Origin: Halopseudomonas xiamenensis
GTDB lineage: Bacteria; Pseudomonadota; Gammaproteobacteria; Pseudomonadales; Pseudomonadaceae
Reading direction: 5' to 3'
Assembly (NCBI RefSeq): GCF_014219065.1
Contig: NZ_JACLGO010000004.1
Location: forward strand, 122,676-186,675
Length of the DNA stretch: 64,000 bases
In this document: piece by piece, positions 1 to 8,793 of the stretch
Layout of the letters: each line of letters starts with the position of its first letter
Position numbering within the stretch: position 1 is the first letter of the stretch
The notes under the pieces: generated by a model
Seen by the model: only the letters and a program-made list of their open reading frames with translations
Database searches by the model: none
Told to the model about the DNA's origin: nothing
Made by a program: the position numbers and the translations under genes

Positions 1-415
1 GCTGGGCGACGTGGCCGACCACTACGAAGAGCTGCAGAAGCTGGGCGTGGAAGTCTACTCCGTATCCACTGACACCCACTTCACCCACAAGGCATGGCAC
101 GACAGCTCCGAAACCATCGGCAAGATCAAGTACACCATGATCGGCGACCCGACCATGCAGATCAGCCGCAACTTCGAAATCCTGCGTGAAGCCGAAGGCC
201 TGGCCAACCGTGGCACCTTCATCGTTGACCCGCAAGGCGTCATCCAGGCCGTTGAGATCACCGCTGAAGGCATCGGCCGCAACGCTGCCGACCTGCTGCG
301 CAAGATCAAGGCTGCCCAGTACGTAGCGGCCCACCCCGGCGAAGTCTGCCCGGCCAAGTGGGAAGAAGGCGAAGCCACTCTGGCTCCTTCGCTGGAACTG
401 GTCGGCAAGATCTAA
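1..415 (+). CDS. ahpC: Alkyl hydroperoxide reductase peroxiredoxin subunit C, 5'-truncated by the window edge
   Basis: This is the C-terminal part of the 2-Cys peroxiredoxin that reduces H2O2 and organic peroxides in the cytoplasm, using electrons from AhpF. The reading frame is already open at base 2 ([11 protein letters not shown]), so the gene begins before the window. About 138 of the usual ~187 residues are present. The peroxidatic cysteine (VCP motif) lies just upstream of the window. The resolving cysteine is present in EVCPAKW (TGC at 347-349), and the family C-terminus ends in LVGKI. ahpF follows after a terminator-like hairpin, the common ahpCF order. Identification rests on near-identity to the well-known enterobacterial sequence as I remember it. 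Confidence 0.97.
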   Translation, partial: LGDVADHYEELQKLGVEVYSVSTDTHFTHKAWHDSSETIGKIKYTMIGDPTMQISRNFEILREAEGLANRGTFIVDPQGVIQAVEITAEGIGRNAADLLRKIKAAQYVAAHPGEVCPAKWEEGEATLAPSLELVGKI

Positions 416-426
416 ATCTGCCTGAC

Positions 427-476
427 AACCCGGCCCGCTGCGGCGCTCTGCGCCCGGTTGGCGGGCCGGGTTTTTT
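427..476 (+). terminator. Intrinsic terminator between ahpC and ahpF
   Basis: A GC-rich stem (AACCCGGCCCGC near 427-438 pairing with GCGGGCCGGG at 461-470) is followed by six T residues at 471-476. It lies 12 bases past the ahpC stop. As ahpF follows in the same direction only 38 bases later, it probably lets part of the transcription through and keeps ahpC in excess over ahpF; this is inference. Confidence 0.8.
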
Positions 477-513
477 ATGCCCAAAATTCCCCTTTTTCAC
501 AGGACACGCACCT

Positions 514-2088
514 ATGTTGGACGCCAATCTGAAGAAGCAACTGGACACGTACCTGCAGAACATCGTTAAACCGATCGAAATCAGCGTGTCCGTAGATGAC
601 AGCCCCAAGGGCAAAGAATTGCATGAACTGGCGGTCGAAATCGCCGAGATGTCGGGCAAGATCGGCCTGGTGGCCGTGGACAACCAGCGCATCCCGAGCA
701 TGGCCGTGGCTGAAGCCGGCCAGAGCCCCCGCGTGCGTTTTGCCGGCATCCCGATGGGCCACGAGTTCACCTCCCTGGTTCTGGCTCTGCTGCAGGTCGG
801 CGGTCACCCATCCAAGGCTGACCCGGCGCTGCTCGAGCAAATCCGCAATCTCGAAGGCAAGTATCACTTCGAGACCTATATCTCCCTGTCCTGCCAGAAC
901 TGCCCCGACGTGGTCCAGGCGCTGAACCTGATGGCCACGCTGAATCCGAACATCACCCACGTGATGATCGACGGCGCACTGTTCAAGGACGAGGTCGAGA
1001 GTCGGCAGGTCATGGCCGTACCCACCGTGTTCCTCAATGGCGAGCACTTCGGGCAGGGCCGCATGACCCTGGCCGAGATCGTCAACAAGGTCGATACCGG
1101 CGCAGCGCAGCGCAAGGCCGCCGAGCTGAACGAGAAAGAGCCCTACGAAGTGCTGGTCGTCGGCGGAGGTCCAGCAGGCGCCGCAGCGGCCATCTACTCC
1201 GCCCGCAAGGGTATCCGCACCGGACTGGTTGCCGATCGCTTCGGTGGCCAGGTGATGGACACCGTCGGTATCGAGAACTTCATTTCGGTGCCCTACACCG
1301 AAGGTCCGAAGCTGGTCGCCAGCCTGGAGCAGCACGTCAAGGAATACGACGTGGACGTGATCACCGAGCAGAGCGCCGCCAGGCTGACCAGCAATGGCCT
1401 GGTCGAGATCGCCCTGGAAAGCGGTGCCACCCTGCGCAGCCGTTCGGTGATTCTGGCCACCGGTGCCCGCTGGCGGGAAATGAACGTGCCCGGCGAGCAG
1501 GAATATCGTGGCAAGGGCGTGGCCTACTGTCCGCATTGCGATGGCCCGCTGTTCAAGGGCAAGCGCGTCGCGGTGATCGGTGGCGGCAACTCCGGTATCG
1601 AGGCAGCCATCGACCTGGCCGGCATCGTCGAGCATGTCACCGTGCTGGAGTTCAGCGACACCCTGCGTGCCGACGAGGTGCTGCAACGCAAGGCCCGCTC
1701 GCTGCCGAACGTGAAGATCATCATGAACGCGGCGACCAGCGAAGTGCGCGGTGACGGCAACAAGGTGGTGGGTCTGACCTACACCGACCGGGTCTCCGGC
1801 GAAAGCGCCAAGGTCGATGTGGCCGGCATCTTCGTGCAGATCGGTCTGGTTCCCAACACCGACTGGCTGAAAGACAGCGACGTCAACCTGACCCGCTTCG
1901 GCGAGATCGAGATCGACGCCCGCGGCGCCACCTCGGTGCCCGGTGTGTTCGCCGCCGGTGACGTGACCACGGTGCCGTTCAAGCAGATCGTCATCGCCAT
2001 GGGCGCGGGCGCGACCGCTTCACTGGCCGCCTTCGACCACCTGATCCGCACCTCGACCGAGGCCGAGCCGGAAAAAGCCAGCGCTTGA
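514..2088 (+). CDS. ahpF: Alkyl hydroperoxide reductase subunit F (NADH:peroxiredoxin oxidoreductase)
   Basis: A 524-residue flavoprotein that passes electrons from NADH through FAD and two disulfides to AhpC. The start [10 protein letters not shown] at 514 matches the family N-terminus; an upstream in-frame extension would run through the terminator. Visible parts are an N-terminal double thioredoxin-like domain with CQNC at residues 127-130, an FAD motif ([10 protein letters not shown]) near residue 215, the C-terminal redox pair CPHC at 339-342, an NADH motif (GGGNSG) near 357, and the FAD-binding end [10 protein letters not shown]. Length agrees with the 521-residue E. coli protein. OxyR control is expected from the family, but the ahpC promoter is outside the window. 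Confidence 0.97.
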   Translation: MLDANLKKQLDTYLQNIVKPIEISVSVDDSPKGKELHELAVEIAEMSGKIGLVAVDNQRIPSMAVAEAGQSPRVRFAGIPMGHEFTSLVLALLQVGGHPSKADPALLEQIRNLEGKYHFETYISLSCQNCPDVVQALNLMATLNPNITHVMIDGALFKDEVESRQVMAVPTVFLNGEHFGQGRMTLAEIVNKVDTGAAQRKAAELNEKEPYEVLVVGGGPAGAAAAIYSARKGIRTGLVADRFGGQVMDTVGIENFISVPYTEGPKLVASLEQHVKEYDVDVITEQSAARLTSNGLVEIALESGATLRSRSVILATGARWREMNVPGEQEYRGKGVAYCPHCDGPLFKGKRVAVIGGGNSGIEAAIDLAGIVEHVTVLEFSDTLRADEVLQRKARSLPNVKIIMNAATSEVRGDGNKVVGLTYTDRVSGESAKVDVAGIFVQIGLVPNTDWLKDSDVNLTRFGEIEIDARGATSVPGVFAAGDVTTVPFKQIVIAMGAGATASLAAFDHLIRTSTEAEPEKASA

Positions 2089-2110
2089 TCCCACCGCAGG
2101 CCACAAACGA

Positions 2111-2136
2111 CAACCGCACCCCTGGGTGCGGTTGTT
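2111..2136 (+). terminator. Hairpin terminator after ahpF
   Basis: AACCGCACC and GGTGCGGTT form a 9-bp stem with a short loop, followed by a weak T-rich tail (GTTGTTGCATT). It sits 23 bases past the ahpF stop and before the convergent ATPase gene. Confidence 0.6.
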
Positions 2137-2158
2137 GCATTCACCTATCAATCAGTAT

Positions 2159-3640
2159 TCATTTACGCCCGGTCAGCGATCCCAGCAGACCACGTGCCAG
2201 CTCCCGGCCGATCTGCCGAGCCAGGGTCTGCACCGCCGAGCGGACCGTGGTAGTGATCAACCCATCAGTCACACTCTTGCCCGAGTCGCCCCTGGCGCTT
2301 CCCTTACCACTCGCACGCCCCTTGCCCTGCGCTTGGGCCTGCGCAGCCCGAGTCGCCTGCTCCGCCCGCTGCGCCAGTATCTCGTAAGCCGATTCGCGGT
2401 CTATTCCCCGTTCATAGCGTCCAGCCAGAGGCGAGGCCTGAAACACGCCGGCGCGCTCCCCTTCGGACAGCACGCCGATGCGCGATCGTGGCGGCGCCAT
2501 GAGCGTACGCTCGACCAGCGCCGGACGCCCCTTTTCATCCAGTACGCTGACCAGGGCCTCGCCCACTCCCAGCTCGGCCAGCACCTCACGGGTGTCGAAT
2601 GCCGGGTTGCTGCGAAAGCCATCGGCCACCGCCCTAAGCGCCTTCTGTTCCTTCGGCGTGTAGGCACGCAGCGCATGCTGGATACGCAGACCGAGCTGGG
2701 CCAGGACAGGATCGGGCAGATCACTGGGCGACTGGGTAACGAAGAACACACCCACACCCTTGGAGCGAATCAGCCGCACGACCTGCTCGATGCGTTCATG
2801 CAGCGCCCTGGGCGTGCGCTCGAACAACAGATGAGCCTCGTCGAAAAACAGCACCAGCCTGGGCTTGTCCGCATCACCCTGCTCCGGTAGCTGCTCGTGC
2901 AACTCCGACAGCAGCCATAGCAGGAAGCAGGCATAGACCCTGGGCGATTCCTGGATAAGCCTGCCGGCTTCCAGTAGGTGGATATGTGCCCGACCGGCCA
3001 GGTCACGCTGCATCAGATCAGCCAACTGCAGAGCCGGTTCACCGAACAGCCGCTCAGCGCCCTGCTGCTGCAGGATCACCAGGCGGCGCTGGATGGCCTG
3101 GATGCTCGCAGGGGATATACCGGCGCTGACGCCGGCCAGCTCCTGCGGCTGCGCCAGCAACCAATCCATCAGTGCATGCAGGTCCTTCAGGTCCAGCAGC
3201 AGCAACCCCTGCTGGTCCGCCCAGGCAAAGATCGCATACAGTGCAGCCAACTGGTTATCGTTCAAGTCGAGCAGACTGGCCAGCAACAGCGGCCCCATCT
3301 CGCTGATGGTGGTACGCAGCGGGTGGCCGCGATCGCCGAGAATATCCCAGAACACCACCGGCACCGAGGCCGGTTGCCAGTCCAGCCCGGGCATCTGCGC
3401 CAGGCGTTTGTCGATGGCCTCCGACGCCGAGGCCGCCACCGCCACGCCGGACAGGTCGCCCTTGATATCCGCGGCGAATACCGGCACCCCGGCGTTGGCA
3501 AAGCTCTCCGCCAACACCTGCAGCGTGACGGTCTTACCAGTCCCGGTCGCGCCCGCTATCAGGCCGTGGCGGTTGCACATGCGCAGTGGCTGGCTGATCA
3601 GCCGCCCGCCGGCACTGCCTAATTGCAGGTAAGCCTCCAT
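2159..3640 (-). CDS. HerA-like/DUF853 P-loop ATPase (YjgR family)
   Basis: A 493-residue cytoplasmic P-loop ATPase of the DUF853/YjgR family, related to HerA and FtsK-type DNA translocases; its role is not established. Walker A is GATGTGKTV near residue 30, and the Walker B-like strand LVLFFDEAHLLF lies near residue 260. The C-terminal ~60 residues are low-complexity (Ala, Arg, Gln, Gly), with KGRASGKGSARG before the end LLGSLTGRK. I chose the ATG at 3640 because GGAAGGATGAGG precedes it; a longer frame to 3673 lacks such a site. It converges on ahpF and lies 51 bases downstream of the CBS-domain gene, probably in one transcript. Confidence 0.85.
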   Translation of the reverse strand: MEAYLQLGSAGGRLISQPLRMCNRHGLIAGATGTGKTVTLQVLAESFANAGVPVFAADIKGDLSGVAVAASASEAIDKRLAQMPGLDWQPASVPVVFWDILGDRGHPLRTTISEMGPLLLASLLDLNDNQLAALYAIFAWADQQGLLLLDLKDLHALMDWLLAQPQELAGVSAGISPASIQAIQRRLVILQQQGAERLFGEPALQLADLMQRDLAGRAHIHLLEAGRLIQESPRVYACFLLWLLSELHEQLPEQGDADKPRLVLFFDEAHLLFERTPRALHERIEQVVRLIRSKGVGVFFVTQSPSDLPDPVLAQLGLRIQHALRAYTPKEQKALRAVADGFRSNPAFDTREVLAELGVGEALVSVLDEKGRPALVERTLMAPPRSRIGVLSEGERAGVFQASPLAGRYERGIDRESAYEILAQRAEQATRAAQAQAQGKGRASGKGSARGDSGKSVTDGLITTTVRSAVQTLARQIGRELARGLLGSLTGRK

Positions 3641-3691
3641 CACCTCATCCTTCCTTCTGTCACGGCCGGACAACCTGGCCGTATGAATGCC

Positions 3692-4111
3692 TCAGTGCTT
3701 CTTCGGCGCGCCGTGCTCATTGAAGTTTTTCAGTGCACGCAGCAGGTCACGCCGGCTAATCTGTCCGACCAGCCGGCCGTGCTCCATCACCGGCAGCCGC
3801 CGCCGGCCACGCTCAACGAAATGGGCTGCGGCCTTGAGTATATCGGCATCGGCGTCGATGGTTTCGACCACCTCGCTCATGAACGCAGCGACCGAACCGC
3901 AGGCCTCTTCGAAATAGCTGCCGCTGAGAATTCCCCGCAGACAATCGCTCTCCGACAGGACACCGACCAGGTAGCCCTGCTCATCAACCACCGGCGCACC
4001 GGAAATACGGTGTGCCACCAGCATGTCGATCGCCTTGAACAGATCGGTGTGCGGAGTAAATGTCACCAGCTCGGTATTCATGTAGTCACGTACTTTCACT
4101 GATTTGAACAT
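3692..4111 (-). CDS. Tandem CBS-domain protein
   Basis: A 139-residue protein made almost entirely of two CBS motifs, roughly residues 8-65 (VRDYMNTELVTF, DMLVAHRISGAPVVDE) and 75-130 (VAAFMSEVVETIDADA, FVERGRRRLPVMEHG, ISRRDLLRAL). Such Bateman modules bind adenine nucleotides and regulate partner proteins. No catalytic domain is attached, so its target cannot be read from the sequence. The end is basic (EHGAPKKH). It lies between purU and the YjgR-like ATPase gene, all on the minus strand. Confidence 0.85.
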   Translation of the reverse strand: MFKSVKVRDYMNTELVTFTPHTDLFKAIDMLVAHRISGAPVVDEQGYLVGVLSESDCLRGILSGSYFEEACGSVAAFMSEVVETIDADADILKAAAHFVERGRRRLPVMEHGRLVGQISRRDLLRALKNFNEHGAPKKH

Positions 4112-4156
4112 GCCATCTGCCCCATTCCATTGTTACCGGGGCATCAGGCAGTCAGC

Positions 4157-5008
4157 TCAGCCGAACACCACGGTCTTGTTGTCGTGCACCAATACCCTGT
4201 CTTCCAAGTGATAGCGCAAACCACGGGAAAGCACCATCTTTTCCACATCCTTGCCCAGCCGAACCATATCATCGGCATTGTGTCTGTGGCTGATACGCAC
4301 TACATCCTGTTCAATGATCGGGCCTGCATCAAGTTCTTCTGTCACATAGTGGCAAGTCGCACCGATGAGTTTCACGCCACGGGTGGCGGCCTGGTGATAG
4401 GGCCGGGCACCGACAAAAGACGGCAGAAAGCTATGATGGATATTGATTACCCGACCGGCATATTGCTCGCACAGGCTGGCCGGCAGTATCTGCATATAGC
4501 GCGCCAGCACAATACAATCAGCCTGCTGTTCATTTACCAACCGGGTAACTTCATCGAAGGCAGGTTTCTTGTCCTTTGCATCGACTGGCACATGGTGGAA
4601 AGGTATCCCGTGCCACTCCACCATGCTGCGCAGATCATCATGATTGGAAATAACACTGGTGATCTCGCAGTCCAGTTCGCCACTATGAAAACGATGCAGC
4701 AAATCCGCCAGGCAATGGGATTCGCGACTGGCCATCAATACCACTTTCTTGCGTTGCGCCGAATCGCTGACCCGCCACTCCATGCCAAATTCCTCAGCAA
4801 TCGGCGCAAAGACCGTACGCAGCCCCTCGGCATCGAACGGCAGTGAATCGGCACGGATTTCATGGCGCATGAAAAACCAGCCGGTCAGGTTGTCCGAATG
4901 ATGATTGGCTTCGGTGATCCAGCCATTGTAGGTTGCCAGCAGGTTACTGACCTTGGCCACAATCCCCGAACGGTCGGGGCAGGCAATTACCAGGCGAAAG
5001 GTACGCAT
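4157..5008 (-). CDS. purU: Formyltetrahydrofolate deformylase
   Basis: Hydrolyses 10-formyl-THF to THF and formate, balancing one-carbon pools and feeding formate to PurT. The 283-residue product has an N-terminal ACT domain (MRTFRLVIACPDRSGIVAKV) and a C-terminal formyltransferase fold. The latter carries HGIPFHHVPV, the catalytic-region NIHHSFLPSF, and EELDAGPIIEQD with the conserved Asp. Length matches the 280-residue E. coli enzyme. The start at 5008 has GGAG upstream and gives the family N-terminus; the frame can be extended to 5065 only through sequence unlike the family. Codon use is ordinary but somewhat less GC-rich than in neighbouring genes. Confidence 0.95.
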   Translation of the reverse strand: MRTFRLVIACPDRSGIVAKVSNLLATYNGWITEANHHSDNLTGWFFMRHEIRADSLPFDAEGLRTVFAPIAEEFGMEWRVSDSAQRKKVVLMASRESHCLADLLHRFHSGELDCEITSVISNHDDLRSMVEWHGIPFHHVPVDAKDKKPAFDEVTRLVNEQQADCIVLARYMQILPASLCEQYAGRVINIHHSFLPSFVGARPYHQAATRGVKLIGATCHYVTEELDAGPIIEQDVVRISHRHNADDMVRLGKDVEKMVLSRGLRYHLEDRVLVHDNKTVVFG

Positions 5009-5265
5009 CAAATCCACTCCAGATAGCCATGGGGACCTGTATGACCGCACGGCACTGAACGGCATTCCACAGAACCATGGCGGTTCGAAAGCTGCGTATT
5101 CTACTCCGAGCCCCGGGAAATTTCAGCTCGATCACCGCAGCGGCGGGAGTTAACAAAAAGAATCACTACTCAACCCGATAAACCTGCTAACTTCTTGTGC
5201 AATTAGCGGGTTATAAACTACCATTAGTCCCACTAGTCAATACCATTAAAAAAGGGGAAGCAAAT

Positions 5266-5640
5266 ATGTCCATGCTGCAGGAATATCGGCAGATCGAAGA
5301 TACCATCCGTGAACTGTCCGAACGTCTCAAGTCATTGTCCAATGATGACAAATTGAAGAAAGAAATCGAATTCGAGAAAAAGCTCAACACGCTGATGGAA
5401 CAGTACGGCAAAAACCTGAGAGACGTTGTGGCTATTCTTGACCCGGATAACAAACTGTCGGCCCCCAGCAAGACTGTCAAGGCGCCGGTTGCCAAGCGCG
5501 CCCGTAAAGTAAAGCAGTACAAGAATCCGCACAATGGTGAAGTAATCGAAACAAAAGGCGGAAACCACAAGACACTGAAAGCCTGGAAAGAACAATACGG
5601 CGCAGACACAGTGGAAAGCTGGTCCACCATTCTGGATTAA
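5266..5640 (+). CDS. mvaT: MvaT-family H-NS-like nucleoid protein
   Basis: A 124-residue xenogeneic silencer of the pseudomonad MvaT/MvaU family. It binds AT-rich DNA through its C-terminal domain and oligomerises through an N-terminal coiled coil. Residues 1-60 are charged and heptad-like (EYRQIEDTIRELSERLKSL), and 62-78 form a basic linker (KAPVAKRARK). The DNA-binding part carries VKQYKNPHNGEV and the AT-pincer signature KGGNHKTLKAWK (97-108). The start at 5266 is set by AAGGGGAAG at 5251-5259. The ~190 bases upstream are AT-rich for this genome, as expected for an autoregulated silencer. A terminator follows at 5672-5708. Confidence 0.95.
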   Translation: MSMLQEYRQIEDTIRELSERLKSLSNDDKLKKEIEFEKKLNTLMEQYGKNLRDVVAILDPDNKLSAPSKTVKAPVAKRARKVKQYKNPHNGEVIETKGGNHKTLKAWKEQYGADTVESWSTILD

Positions 5641-5671
5641 GTCACTGCCCCAACTGGTTGATACCAGAGAG

Positions 5672-5708
5672 AAAGCCCCAGCAATCGATTATAAGTGCCG
5701 GGGCTTTT
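5672..5708. terminator. Bidirectional terminator between mvaT and sbcB
   Basis: AAAGCCCC at 5672-5679 pairs with GGGGCTTT at 5700-5707. The right arm ends in TTTT for mvaT; on the minus strand the left arm supplies TTT after the sbcB stop. It separates two convergent genes. Confidence 0.75.
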
Positions 5709-5710
5709 CA

Positions 5711-7168
5711 TCAAGATGTAATGATTTCCAGCTTCGCTGCCAGTTCCCCCGCATACTCCCGCCACTGACCCAGAAGTAGACGTTGCGCCTCATCATCGGT
5801 CTGCGTCATCACCTGTTGCATATCCCGCATGAACGCATCGAAGGTAAGTGCCGCCCCCGGTATCTGACCGCTCAACTTCTGTCGGCAGAAATGAAGCCAT
5901 TCCTGCCTTTGAACCGGGTCCAGGGATTCGGGAAAGTTGCGCGCACGGTAGCGCGACAGCATGTCCGCCAGACGCTGATCCTGCAGTGGCCACCGTGCTG
6001 CCGTCAGTCCAGCCCCTTCCGCTTCCCGAATACCCGGTAGCAGGTGACGATCCCGGGCCGAAGTGAAGCCATCGTAGAGCTGGGTCTCTGCATCAGAGTC
6101 ATTAGCATCGCCCGCGGGCTGCGCCTGGTCGGCATAGATCGCTGCGAGCTTGCGCTGTCCGGATATCCGCCACTGCGCCAGGCGCTGGGCGCGATCGAGC
6201 AGCAGCGGCATGTCCAGCTGCAAGCGTTCGATATCCTGCGGGCGCAGCACCTTGGTATCGGCCAGTACCGGACACTTGTTGACATGCACCAGCTTGAGGC
6301 CGGGTCGCTGCTCCCCCGGCGCCAGCTCCTCGGTCCGCGTATACAGACGCTGGCATAGTTGCTCGGCGGACAGATCCTGCAGCAGTTCAGGCTCGACATC
6401 CAGGTTCCATACGATCAGCGCATTGCGATTGCGCGGATGCCAACCAAGCGGCATGACCAGCCCGAGCCCTTGGCGCTCTCGACCGAAGCGCCCGGATACG
6501 TGCACCAGCGGACGCAGGTTCTGCAGGTCGATCAGTTCGCTGACCCGGTGCTTGCTGCGCAGCTCATAGAGATAGCGGTATAACCGCGGCTGCGCCTGTT
6601 TCAGCAACCTGGCCATGGCGATGGTCGCCCGCACATCGGCCAGCGCGTCATGGGCCTGGCCGTGGTCGATGCCGTTGGCGGCGGTCAGCAGCTCCAACCG
6701 CAGGCTGGTGAAACCCTCCTGCTGTGGCCACTCGATACCCTCGGGCCGGAGTGCGTGCGCCGTGCGCAGGGCATCCAGCAGATCCCAGCGGCTGTTGCCC
6801 CCCTGCCACTCCCGCGCATAGGGATCGAAGTAGTTGCGATACAGGGCAAAGCGCGTCATTTCATCGTCATAACGCAGGTTGTTGTAGCCGGCGGTGCAGG
6901 TACCCGGTGTGGCCATCTGCTCATGCAAAAGATGCATGAACTGCGCCTCGGGCAAGCCACGCCGGGCCCGATCAGGATCAATACCGGTGACCAGGCAGGC
7001 CATGGGATGTGGCAGTACGTCCTCGGCGATGCGGCAATCGATGCACAACGGCTCGCCAATCTCCCGCAGCTCCTCATCGGTGCGGACACCGGCAACCTGC
7101 AACGGGCGATCGCGCCGCGGATCGATACCTGTGGCTTCGAAGTCGTACCAGAAAATGCTCTTGCTCAT
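5711..7168 (-). CDS. sbcB: Exodeoxyribonuclease I
   Basis: A 485-residue 3'-5' single-strand DNA exonuclease used in mismatch repair and recombination. The N-terminal DEDDh exonuclease domain shows ExoI (FWYDFEATGIDPRRDRPLQ, residues 5-23), an AGYNNLRYDDEMTR segment near 100, and the ExoIII-type HDALADVRATIAMA near 170 with the general-base His. The C-terminal half has the SH3-like and helical regions of E. coli ExoI (475 residues). The start at 7168 is preceded by GGGGA and gives MSKSIFWYDFE; 15 further in-frame codons lie upstream but have no supporting site. It is transcribed towards mvaT. Confidence 0.96.
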   Translation of the reverse strand: MSKSIFWYDFEATGIDPRRDRPLQVAGVRTDEELREIGEPLCIDCRIAEDVLPHPMACLVTGIDPDRARRGLPEAQFMHLLHEQMATPGTCTAGYNNLRYDDEMTRFALYRNYFDPYAREWQGGNSRWDLLDALRTAHALRPEGIEWPQQEGFTSLRLELLTAANGIDHGQAHDALADVRATIAMARLLKQAQPRLYRYLYELRSKHRVSELIDLQNLRPLVHVSGRFGRERQGLGLVMPLGWHPRNRNALIVWNLDVEPELLQDLSAEQLCQRLYTRTEELAPGEQRPGLKLVHVNKCPVLADTKVLRPQDIERLQLDMPLLLDRAQRLAQWRISGQRKLAAIYADQAQPAGDANDSDAETQLYDGFTSARDRHLLPGIREAEGAGLTAARWPLQDQRLADMLSRYRARNFPESLDPVQRQEWLHFCRQKLSGQIPGAALTFDAFMRDMQQVMTQTDDEAQRLLLGQWREYAGELAAKLEIITS

Positions 7169-7222
7169 GAAAATCCCCGATAACCTGCCATGCTGGCAGG
7201 CAGGGTAACCCAAGGGGCTCCC

Positions 7223-7621
7223 TCAGGCATCAACCGGGTGCATGAAACTGAAATAGCGTTGCAGGGCTACCGCCAGACTGGCGAATATCTGCGCACTATC
7301 AAGGATGCTGAAGCCGGCATCATAGTGACCTGGTGTCAGATCCGGGCGGCACCAGCGGCTCACCGCACGGAACGGCAGCACCTGGACTCCCTCCCCGTTC
7401 GCCGCCGGCAGATGCAGTTGCATATCGTACTCGGCGCCGAGCATCATCGGTAGCGGGCTGAGCAGCATGAAACCATTGCAGGATACGTTGCCCAGGGTGC
7501 CCATGAACTGACCAGTGTGACTGTTATAGACATTCAGGTAGGCATGCAGCTGGTGCCGCGCTATGCGGCGGTTGAACTGCTCGGAAGGTTCCGGGTTGGT
7601 ATCCTGGCGAGACCCATGCAT
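7223..7621 (-). CDS. PilZ-domain protein (putative c-di-GMP receptor)
   Basis: A 132-residue protein with a single PilZ-like beta-barrel. RRIARHQLHAYLNV supplies the RxxxR-type c-di-GMP arginines (about residues 18-22). A GNVSCNGFMLL segment sits where the (D/N)xSxxG motif is expected. The last ~30 residues are helical. The ATG at 7621 follows AGGAG with a spacer of about 15 bases; the frame is open further upstream to 7714, but that part looks non-coding. It probably reads the c-di-GMP signal set by enzymes such as the cyclase at 15.4 kb and BifA at 23.4 kb; its target is unknown. Confidence 0.75.
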   Translation of the reverse strand: MHGSRQDTNPEPSEQFNRRIARHQLHAYLNVYNSHTGQFMGTLGNVSCNGFMLLSPLPMMLGAEYDMQLHLPAANGEGVQVLPFRAVSRWCRPDLTPGHYDAGFSILDSAQIFASLAVALQRYFSFMHPVDA

Positions 7622-7767
7622 GGTCGGCGGTGCTCCTGGTTCATGGGTCAGCGCAGCTCGGCACCGGCTCGTCCCTGGGTTCCAGAGAATAGACCAGTGC
7701 ACCAGCCAGGCCAAGCCCTGGCTGACAAAATGCCATCCCCCATTCGAATGATTTGATCTGCATCAGC

Positions 7768-7775
7768 GCTATACT
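7768..7775 (+). promoter_or_regulatory. Candidate RpoS-type extended -10 element upstream of the usp gene
   Basis: GCTATACT matches the sigma-S -10 form (C before TATACT, followed by GCAAAA). It lies about 50 bases before the universal-stress-protein start. No -35 is present at 16-18 bases; the nearest TTGATC is only 11 bases away, which also fits a sigma-S promoter better than a sigma-70 one. Inference from consensus only. Confidence 0.45.
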
Positions 7776-7826
7776 GCAAAAAGTGACTTACGCTGGAGAA
7801 AACCACCGCAACAAGGGGACAGCGAA

Positions 7827-8762
7827 ATGAACATCCAGCACATCATGGTAGCGATCGACCCGACCAGCGATACCGACCAACCCTGCCTGCGCCGCGCGGA
7901 ACAGTTGGCGACGCATTATCCGTCGGCCCGCTTCACGCTGTTCGTCAGCGATTACATCGCGGCACTGGACCGCGGTCAGCTATTCGATAGCGAGGCACTG
8001 GCCAAGGCCCGCAATTCGCTGCTCGGTCACCGCGAGGAGCATCTCGACCGCCTGGCCCAGCCACTGCGTGAACGCGGTTTCACGGTCAACACCCAGGCAG
8101 TATGGGGCAAGCGCTACGAGCGCCACATCCTGCGTGCCATCCATGAACAGCAGCCGGACCTGGTACTCAAGACCACGCACCATCATGGCCTGTTGAAGCG
8201 ACTGGTATTGAGCAACAGCGACTGGTATCTGATCCGCCATTGCCCGGCGCCACTGTGGCTGGTCAAGCAGCCGAACAGTGCACTGCAGGTATTCTGCGCC
8301 AGCGTCGACCCGCTACATGAGGCCGACAAGCCGGCCAGCCTGGACTACAAACTGCTGGAGACCACCCGCTCACTGGCCGAGGCCGTCGGCGGTGAAGTGC
8401 AGGCGGTACATTGCTACAACCCGTTGCCGCATACCCTGGCCTTCGATACCGGCATGGTCGCCGACTACGACGGTTACGCTGCCGAGGTACACAAGCATCA
8501 TGCCGAGGCCTTCCGCGAGTTCGCCAACCAGGCCGGGGTAGCCTCCGAGGCACAGCATCTGCGGCGCGGCTATCCCGAGCAGGCGATCCCCGAGTTCGCC
8601 GAGCAGCACCACGTCGACCTGCTGGTGATCGGGGCGATTTCCCGCTCGCGACTGGAAAGCGCATTGATCGGCCACACCGCCGAGCGTCTGCTCGACCATG
8701 TGCCCTGCGATCTGCTGATCGTCAAACCCGACGGTTTCGTCGACCCGTCGAAACCTGCCTGA
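7827..8762 (+). CDS. Tandem universal stress protein (UspE-like)
   Basis: A 311-residue cytoplasmic protein with two Usp folds, about 1-145 (IQHIMVAIDPTSDTDQPCL) and 155-305 (LQVFCASVDPLHEADKPAS). The second carries the nucleotide-loop pattern VIGAISRSRLESALIGHTAERLL, close to E. coli UspE; the first has the degenerate loop LKTTHHHGLLKRLVL. UspE-type proteins aid survival in stationary phase, oxidative and DNA stress, by an unclear mechanism. AAGGGGACAGCGAA precedes the ATG. A sigma-S-like -10 lies upstream. Confidence 0.88.
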   Translation: MNIQHIMVAIDPTSDTDQPCLRRAEQLATHYPSARFTLFVSDYIAALDRGQLFDSEALAKARNSLLGHREEHLDRLAQPLRERGFTVNTQAVWGKRYERHILRAIHEQQPDLVLKTTHHHGLLKRLVLSNSDWYLIRHCPAPLWLVKQPNSALQVFCASVDPLHEADKPASLDYKLLETTRSLAEAVGGEVQAVHCYNPLPHTLAFDTGMVADYDGYAAEVHKHHAEAFREFANQAGVASEAQHLRRGYPEQAIPEFAEQHHVDLLVIGAISRSRLESALIGHTAERLLDHVPCDLLIVKPDGFVDPSKPA

Positions 8763-8770
8763 GCAGTGCC

Positions 8771-8793
8771 GCCCCGTCTCACTCGGACGGGGC
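8771..8793. terminator. Hairpin between usp and eda 3' ends
   Basis: GCCCCGTC at 8771-8778 pairs with GACGGGGC at 8786-8793 around a 7-base loop, just past the usp stop and running into the last codons of the convergent eda. There is no T tract, so termination is only possible. Confidence 0.4.
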
